Source of the DNA: JBMOKU01 sp049324315
GTDB taxonomy: Bacteria; Bacillota; Clostridia; Peptostreptococcales; Thermotaleaceae
Direction of reading: 5' to 3'
Assembly (NCBI GenBank): GCA_049324315.1
Contig: JBMOKU010000032.1
Location: 1-64,000, forward strand
Length of the DNA: 64,000 nucleotides
Part shown: in pieces, positions 59,901-64,000 of the stretch
Position numbering within the stretch: position 1 is the first letter of the stretch
Layout of the letters: each line of letters opens with the position of its first letter
Translations under genes and position numbers: made by a program
The notes under the pieces: generated by a model
Told to the model about the DNA's origin: nothing
Database searches by the model: none
What the model saw: only the letters and a program-made list of their open reading frames with translations

Positions 59901-60094
59901 TCATCTGACTCGTCTTCTCTCACATACCGTAATGCCCTTCTTGTGACAAAAGAGATATAAGATGCCAATACTTTCCTCGCTTCTTCCACATCTAAACGTT
60001 CTTTTTGGATCTCATAGCAGTCTACACCTAATGTATCAAGCTCCCCCATTATTTTTTTATTGATGATTTCTTCGTATATGCCTTCTTTTAACAT
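56936..60094 (-). CDS. PLD-nuclease/DEAD-box helicase with DUF3427-type C terminus
   Basis: 1052 residues. A phospholipase D-like nuclease domain (about 130-280) has HAKSYMF (H227, K229) and GSSNLSNPAL. A superfamily 2 helicase follows: Walker A VAATGVGKT (353-360), DEFH (449-452), LTATPER, and C-terminal helicase block FVVDLYNEGVDIPEINTVLF with QLGRGLRLSEGK (about 520-680). The C-terminal 350 residues fit the DUF3427-type region (FLGSCEYVSHSGNKPMSFIW near the end). GAGGTGA precedes the ATG. The family is suspected to act on foreign or damaged nucleic acid, without proof here. Its small partners follow in the same operon. Confidence 0.9.
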   Translation of the reverse strand: MLKEGIYEEIINKKIMGELDTLGVDCYEIQKERLDVEEARKVLASYISFVTRRALRYVREDESDDEEALLKQIKTCNDIISILCERLDQEEFEALKIGEKGEILTSIYSKMNSIKSIRKEKISRPITSIAQSTLFTGSHYEPSMLEEIKREILSSDSIDMLVSFIKWSGLRCIMEELKEFAENRGGKLRVITTSYMEATDYKAILELSKLKNAKIKISYDVDRTRLHAKSYMFKRETGFSTAYIGSSNLSNPALTSGLEWNIKITEKDSLDILRKIEATFESYWNDGEFKYFDGENEQEKESLKNALSSKNQGENLDIYFPFDIQPYYYQKEILEKLQVEREVFGRNKNLLVAATGVGKTVIAAFDYKRFKAKNRHSARLLFVAHREEILKQSIHTFRGIVRDYNFGDLMVGGNNPNSLNHLFISIQSFNCTKLYEKTSSEFYDFIIIDEFHHAAADSYQKLLNYYQPKILLGLTATPERMDGKNVLEYFENTIASEMRLPEAIDRKLLCPFQYFCVTDTVDLSKLKWSRASYDIKELENVYTSNKIRSQQIVNSLDRYVADINEVKGLGFCVSIDHAKYMASFFNSIDIPSVALYAGMDRRERENVKSKLVQGEIKFIFVVDLYNEGVDIPEINTVLFLRPTESLTVFVQQLGRGLRLSEGKECLTVLDFVGQAHKNYNFEEKFIALVGRSKHSIRHYVENGFFNLPKGCFIQLEKQAKEYILRNIKESANTRKNLVSRMKYFENDTGLELTLQNFLKYYHLSLYDFYGKSGDRTFRRMMIEAGLKEDFTYPNETLITKKLPSLFHINSRKLIKFMIDYLKDGFIVNNEEEKLMLSMFYYSFYHAEPRKEEFLTIEEGVRHIIENHEMKEEILEILQFNYDNIDFLEIENDFIFPCPLGVHGSYSTSQVLAGLGYFSEESSPSFREGVKYFRDKELDIFFITLNKSEKDFSPSTLYEDYAINERLFHWQTQSKVSEESSTAQRYIHHRRTGNKIALFVREYKTENGYTAPFVFLGSCEYVSHSGNKPMSFIWRLKEEMPSMFVPKANKSIL

Positions 60095-60173
60095 GATTTC
60101 ACCTCAAAATCCAATGTCTTGAAAACTATTTCTACATTTATTCATATCATCCTCTTTTTCATTTCTACACTCT

Positions 60174-60230
60174 TGCATTCTACCAAAAATATTATATAGA
60201 GATCATAATTATATATCCTAGTAGATTTAC
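60174..60230. repeat. Imperfect intergenic repeat D, copy 2
   Basis: CATTCTACCAAAAATATTAT, GATCATAATTATATATCCTA and the end AGTAGATTT resemble 52514-52571. With that copy it flanks the region 52.6-60.1 kb. Confidence 0.45.
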
Positions 60231-60323
60231 AACTTAATATGAAGACAATGAAATAAACATCAAATTTCCAACATATCCCTAGCATCTTATGAATATTCAT
60301 TTCATTGAATGGAGATGATTTAT

Positions 60324-61739
60324 GTGAAAAAAGTCATTATCATCGTTTCTCTACAGAGGCTTAAAATGTGTCTGATTTTTTGTGCGTTCCTTATGCTCTT
60401 CATCATATCCTGCATCGTTCTCACTTCTATAAATCCAGATATTTTTGATGCATTTACCATTTTGACTGATGACGATGCAGAAGCTTTGAAAGAAGAAAAT
60501 GAAAGATTGAGGGGCACTTTAGAAAGCATATTACCTAATGTAGAAAAACCTCTATTTGAAAATGATTGTGAGCCAAGGCACTACTTTGAGTCTACCTTTG
60601 AAGCCGTTCCATTGGCGCAAGTACTATTCAAAGGAAAGTCACTGTCGTTTAAAATGTTGGCTCATGATCCTCATTATCTACGGCCTATTTATGATTCTTA
60701 TTGGAAAGATGCCTATTTTAGAAGGTGGGCCTATCTTCCATATAGGATCTGCGATGCACGCCATAACCTTTTTGTTTTTTATGGTGGTGCAAGCAGTCTA
60801 TTTGATTTCTATGGAGAACAGAGTTTAAACATTAAAGCCGATATAGATTATCACAGAAATATTAACTTCTTGGTTTATGATTTTAGTGTCAAAGAAATAA
60901 AACTATTGGATCACCAGATCGTTTTGATTGGTGAGCCTCAGCTAATGGGTGCACAGATTGTGGCAGTTAGAGTGAATGACGTGCTTCCTAAAGAAATTGA
61001 TTCTAAGAATTTTTTATTTCAGCTATCTACCCCAGCGGGATATGAAATGGACTATCTATATGGAGACTATGGCCGAAGCGACTATTTGAAGAAAATCGAA
61101 CCAGTTTCAACTTCCGCCCTTGCCCAAGGCCAAGATGATCCGTCATTGGATGAATTAAAGAAAGAAAATACATTGCTCAGAAAAGAACTGTCTTATTATG
61201 TGCCATTAGAAGATGAAATGAGAATTACGGAGGAAGACTGTCCAGATCGTTCATTTGATGTGATTTCAAGAAATGGAGATATCCCAAAGGATATTCTGGG
61301 GAAAAGAATAGATATTCCGTTTACTATTCATTATTCGAATCTCCAATACAAACGACCTATTTATCATCCTGCTTGGAAAAAGAATTACAGGCAAGGTTGG
61401 GCTTATGTACCTCGAAAAGTATGTGATGCACTGCATAATCTCTTTATAGTTCCGACTGATAAAGAGAAACAGGCGGATTTCTTAGGAAATTTGGCCTTCT
61501 TCGAAAAATTTCAGCCTATTGATGAAAGGCAGATTGGCCTACTTGTGTATGATTTCGATATAAAGAGCATAAAGACATTTGATGATCAGATTTTTATCAC
61601 TGGTATTCCTTCTCGCACCGATGCTCAGATTATATCCATCAATCAAAAATATCTGGAGAACCATCTAAAATACAGTATTTATCTGGAGACTATGGATGGC
61701 TTCCAAACGGATGCCATACGCTTAGATAAGTCACACTAA
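60324..61739 (+). CDS. Membrane-anchored protein with internally duplicated domain
   Basis: About 471 residues. N-terminal TM helix (about 13-35 after the start). A Leu-rich coiled-coil (EALKEENERLRGTLESI), then domain A (about 75-270), a second coiled coil (ELKKENTLLRKELSYYVPLE) and domain B (about 300-470). The domains share RPIY-x2-W-K-x2-Y-x4-AY-x-P-x2-CDA-x-HNLF and the later LVYDF-x-K-I-x2-D-Q-I. GTG at 60324 with GGAG 9 bp upstream is preferred; ATG at 60309 is the alternative. No family recognised. It does not overlap the divergent helicase operon. Confidence 0.75.
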   Translation: MKKVIIIVSLQRLKMCLIFCAFLMLFIISCIVLTSINPDIFDAFTILTDDDAEALKEENERLRGTLESILPNVEKPLFENDCEPRHYFESTFEAVPLAQVLFKGKSLSFKMLAHDPHYLRPIYDSYWKDAYFRRWAYLPYRICDARHNLFVFYGGASSLFDFYGEQSLNIKADIDYHRNINFLVYDFSVKEIKLLDHQIVLIGEPQLMGAQIVAVRVNDVLPKEIDSKNFLFQLSTPAGYEMDYLYGDYGRSDYLKKIEPVSTSALAQGQDDPSLDELKKENTLLRKELSYYVPLEDEMRITEEDCPDRSFDVISRNGDIPKDILGKRIDIPFTIHYSNLQYKRPIYHPAWKKNYRQGWAYVPRKVCDALHNLFIVPTDKEKQADFLGNLAFFEKFQPIDERQIGLLVYDFDIKSIKTFDDQIFITGIPSRTDAQIISINQKYLENHLKYSIYLETMDGFQTDAIRLDKSH

Positions 61740-61743
61740 GTGC

Positions 61744-61839
61744 GTTACATCCGCTACGCCACGGGGACGGTTCCATCGTTTCCCTTCGGTCCTTCGCTGC
61801 GCTTCGGAAACGCTCGAACCGTCCCCATGACTCCGCTAC
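61744..61839. repeat. Complete copy of intergenic repeat family B
   Basis: GTTACATCCGCTACGCCACG...GGACGGTTCC at the left and GAACCGTCCCC...CCGCTAC at the right are inverted. The inside has further inverted CTTCGG-type parts. Partial copies lie at 7916-7943 (right end) and 14809-14842 (left end). Confidence 0.75.
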
Positions 61840-62005
61840 TTTTGTGGCTGGCTGTAATATAATAGATTCAAAAATGATGATAGTAGACTTAAGAGTTGAC
61901 CCCTAGTCCACCTGGAAAAGTTGTAAGTTGTACTAATTCCTAATAATAGGTATAATTTAAATATAAAACACCTCATACTTAATGCACAGACAAGGAGGCT
62001 ATATT

Positions 62006-62281
62006 ATGCGTTGGGAAGATGTTAAAAAAACATACCCGAGTCAATGGGTGATTATTGAAGCAATTGAAGCCAAAACTGAAGGCAATAAGAGAATTGTTGA
62101 TCAAATAACCGTTGTAGATGTATTTAATGATGACAACAACGGAGCACTTAGCAAGTATGTAGAACTACACAAGATACATCCTGAAAGAGAGTTGTATGTT
62201 GTTCATACTTCACGTCCTGAGCTAGATATTAAAGAACGTAGATGTGCAGGAGTGAGAGGGTTACAATTAAACTATATATAA
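62006..62281 (+). CDS. Small protein of the retropepsin-associated pair
   Basis: 91 residues with AAGGAGGCTATATT before the ATG. RWEDVKKTYPSQWVIIEAIE at the N terminus and KIHPERELYVVHTSRPELDI near the end are typical of a small protein that in many Firmicutes precedes a retropepsin-like aspartyl protease gene. Its C-terminal tail (KERRCAGVRGLQLNYI) appears altered by the deletion that removed the start of that protease gene. Function unknown. Confidence 0.7.
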   Translation: MRWEDVKKTYPSQWVIIEAIEAKTEGNKRIVDQITVVDVFNDDNNGALSKYVELHKIHPERELYVVHTSRPELDIKERRCAGVRGLQLNYI

Positions 62282-62427
62282 AGGAAAATACCATCATTCC
62301 TAATTTTAGAATTGATGTAGGCGCAATGAACTACGGTTTTAACATCAACGCAATAATTGGTATGGATTTTCTTACAAAAGCAAATGCAGTTATAGATATA
62401 AGTCAAATGCTAATTTATCCTGCCTAA
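62242..62427 (+). pseudogene. C-terminal remnant of retropepsin-like aspartyl protease
   Basis: The frame ends with FRIDVGAMNYGFNINAIIGM followed by DFLTKANAVID. This is the C-terminal half of the retropepsin-like partner (typical VGAMDYGFDINGIIGMDFL). The N-terminal half with the catalytic DTG(S/A) is missing and the gene fuses in another frame to the end of the preceding small gene. Catalytically dead. Confidence 0.75.
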
Positions 62428-62653
62428 TTATATTTAATAAATGTCCTCGGGTAAAGTCTCGATGACAGGGCTATTGACATTCCGTAAATAAAATAAGAGC
62501 CGACTCCTTTTTATAGAATCGTCCCTTATCTCCCTATTTTGCTACGTTCGAGTTATTATTCATTTCATCAACGTATTTTGGTTAGAATTAGTTCATATAA
62601 CCATATTGCCAGATGATCTATAACTTGGAAACGATCTCAGACCTATAGTATTG

Positions 62654-63361
62654 TTACATCTTTTCTGCAAACGCTAAAAAGTCTTCTGCAGTACCTTTAT
62701 AGTCTGCCTTTGGCTCTCCTTCTTCTCTGTTGATTATGCAGTCTGTGATAAGCCAAGTCTTGATGCCCAGTTTACCTGCAATCAGGTCCTCTTGACAATC
62801 GTTCCCTACCATGAGACATTCTTCCGGATTTCTATTCATGATTTCCAGCAGCTCTTGATAGAAGAAAATTTGGGGCTTGCAGTAGTTGCTTTCTTCAAAA
62901 GAAGTAATGTATGTAAAGTCACTGGGCTCAAAGCCTGCCCATTGAATACGATCATGTATTGCTTTTCTTGGAAACAATGGGTTCGTAGCTACTACCACTT
63001 CAATATTTTTCTCTTTGAGTTTTCTGACGGCTTCTATCATAGCTTGACTCACTGATGTTGCATCCTTTGTTTTTTGATAGCCAGTTTCGTAGAAAGCTTC
63101 AAAATGCTCCTCGCTGAAATTGGGGTCATTATTTGTAATCTCTTTGAATGCTTTCCAAAATACTTTTTCATTTGAAACCTTATCGGTACTCATTACCATC
63201 GCTTTTGTTGCCTGCCAAATATTTTTCTTTACGATGTCCGGATGGGTGTGTGCTTTAAAATGAGCTCCCATCTCATCAAAATAGATGGAGGTGAATCGAT
63301 CAGCGTCCATTGGTAATAATGTTCCGTCTAGATCAAATAATACTGTTTTAATGTTTTTCAT
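62654..63361 (-). CDS. HAD-superfamily hydrolase
   Basis: 235 residues. All HAD motifs are visible: I, LFDLDGTLLP; II, VVVATNPLF; III, the Lys in NYCKPQIFFYQELL; IV, MVGNDCQEDLIAGK. A helical cap domain lies between I and II (about 20-95). Probable phosphatase of a small phosphorylated metabolite; substrate not predictable. The start ATG is preceded by AAAGGAGAATTATC on the minus strand. It stands alone. A small repeat remnant lies at 63468-63496, upstream. Confidence 0.88.
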   Translation of the reverse strand: MKNIKTVLFDLDGTLLPMDADRFTSIYFDEMGAHFKAHTHPDIVKKNIWQATKAMVMSTDKVSNEKVFWKAFKEITNNDPNFSEEHFEAFYETGYQKTKDATSVSQAMIEAVRKLKEKNIEVVVATNPLFPRKAIHDRIQWAGFEPSDFTYITSFEESNYCKPQIFFYQELLEIMNRNPEECLMVGNDCQEDLIAGKLGIKTWLITDCIINREEGEPKADYKGTAEDFLAFAEKM

Positions 63362-63467
63362 GATAATTCTCCTTTTCTAGTTGTACATTTATGATGAAGA
63401 AACTTTAATATGAAATTTATTCTTTGTTTTTCTATAAATTTACACTTTTAAAGCATTCTATAATCGC

Positions 63468-63496
63468 TGCGGTACGCCGAGGGCGGCGTCCCCTAC
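63468..63496. repeat. GTAGGGG-type repeat remnant
   Basis: ACGCCGAGGGCGGCGTCCCC forms a small GC hairpin ending with CCCCTAC, the inverse of the GTAGGGG end seen at 33203 and 54564. The surrounding sequence is AT-rich and non-coding. Confidence 0.45.
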
Positions 63497-63554
63497 AAGA
63501 GATAATACATTCTGTTCTAGAAGTGTATATATTTAGATTCAATGATAAACAAAA

Positions 63555-64000
63555 TCAATCATTGGCTTCTATGATTTCCTTCAAGGAAACATTTTTATTC
63601 ATAAATCGAGCCTTACTTTTTTCCTTTTTAAGTCTTATTGCATTCTGTGGGCACAGATGAATACATGCCAGACAGGTTTGGCAATTGTTTTTGAAAATAG
63701 GTTTCTCATCCACTTTTATATTATCTACAGGACAGACTTTTTCACACACGCTGCATCCGTTACAATTGTTTTCCACATAAAAGTTCTTTTCAAATTGTCC
63801 TTTATTCTGACTCTGCGCTAAAAATCTAATAATTTTCATCACAGCAGATCGTTTATTAATATATTTCTTTTCAGCCTCAATATCCTTAATGATTTGTGCA
63901 AGATTTTCTTCTATCTTTTTCTTTGGTTCTTTTTTTAGTTCCTCATTTATATCATACATGGGAAGATAGTTGTCAACCATAAGTATTTCATTGATATAAG
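63555..64000 (-). CDS. EFR1-family ferrodoxin (flavodoxin-ferredoxin), C-terminal part
   Basis: Partial gene: the frame stays open to the right edge (upstream residues YINEILMVDNYLPMYDI read through), so the N-terminal flavodoxin domain lies outside. The C-terminal part holds two [4Fe-4S] ferredoxin motifs, CNGCSVCEKVCP and CQTCLACIHLCP, giving eight cysteines. EFR1 proteins carry electrons between FMN and Fe-S centres in anaerobes. The C-terminal tail is basic. Start not visible. Confidence 0.85.
   Translation of the reverse strand, partial: YINEILMVDNYLPMYDINEELKKEPKKKIEENLAQIIKDIEAEKKYINKRSAVMKIIRFLAQSQNKGQFEKNFYVENNCNGCSVCEKVCPVDNIKVDEKPIFKNNCQTCLACIHLCPQNAIRLKKEKSKARFMNKNVSLKEIIEAND

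Noticed and set aside
52714..60230. Integrative element or prophage between imperfect repeats
   Set aside because: No integrase, no tRNA target and only weak similarity between the flanks; kept as a repeat note only.

Overview
The window looks like a chromosome segment of a spore-forming, strictly or mostly anaerobic clostridium (Bacillota). The support is low-GC coding with strong AGGAGG-type ribosome sites, a T-box and a SAM-I (S-box) leader, a LevR-type sigma-54 activator, several Spo0E-like proteins, a spore-coat type oxidase, an EFR1 ferrodoxin, and system II cytochrome c maturation beside a pentaheme nitrite reductase. No rRNA, tRNA or CRISPR array was seen.

Layout. 0-5.6 kb: the 5' end of a group II intron behind a terminator, a LevR-like regulator, then an NAD-salvage pair (Nudix/NrtR-like protein and nicotinate phosphoribosyltransferase) behind an operator-overlapped promoter. 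5.9-12.9 kb: a catabolic operon gntR - metal-dependent dehydrogenase - dctP - dctQ - dctM - IlvD/Edd dehydratase, with two identical-core GntR operators 147 bp apart. 13.4-17.9 kb: small membrane protein, DNA polymerase IV, a PAS-GGDEF-HD-GYP protein, a flavodoxin. 18-20.6 kb: T-box-controlled ilvN-ilvB. 20.8-27.5 kb: AEC carrier, a two-component system around a YjiH-like membrane protein, and a SAM-riboswitch metQ without metNI. 27.5-32.2 kb: TelA beside two tandem YceG-like/TM/MORN proteins. 32.5-36.9 kb: lipoprotein, a MITE-like element that supplies the resC stop codon, resC, resB and an NrfA-type cytochrome. 37-42 kb: AbrB/RelE toxin-antitoxin, asparagine synthetase, Spo0E-like proteins, coiled-coil and XRE regulators. 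42-46 kb: two convergent, apparently mother-cell oxidases (multicopper oxidase with a C-terminal SPOCS-like domain; BBE-type flavoprotein), each with a sigma-K-like promoter candidate. 46-51 kb: small housekeeping and accessory genes. 51-60 kb: a decaying accessory island with DUF1016 nuclease (one intact, one pseudogene), three generations of a Nudix/MazG-like module, a deleted blaR1 beside blaI, a GGDEF-Spo0E fusion, an XRE gene flanked by identical palindromes, and a PLD-helicase-DUF3427/Nudix/MazG-like operon. 60-64 kb: a duplicated-domain membrane protein, a broken retropepsin pair, a HAD hydrolase and a partial EFR1 ferrodoxin.

The strongest unusual signals are: (1) the YceG-like/MORN pair with TelA; (2) Spo0E-like phosphatase domains fused to an XRE repressor and to a diguanylate cyclase; (3) the SPOCS-tailed multicopper oxidase and its convergent flavoprotein partner with sigma-K-like promoters; (4) the PLD-helicase/Nudix/MazG-like cassette surrounded by its own partial duplicates. 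All functional assignments come from reading motifs by eye; no database search was run.
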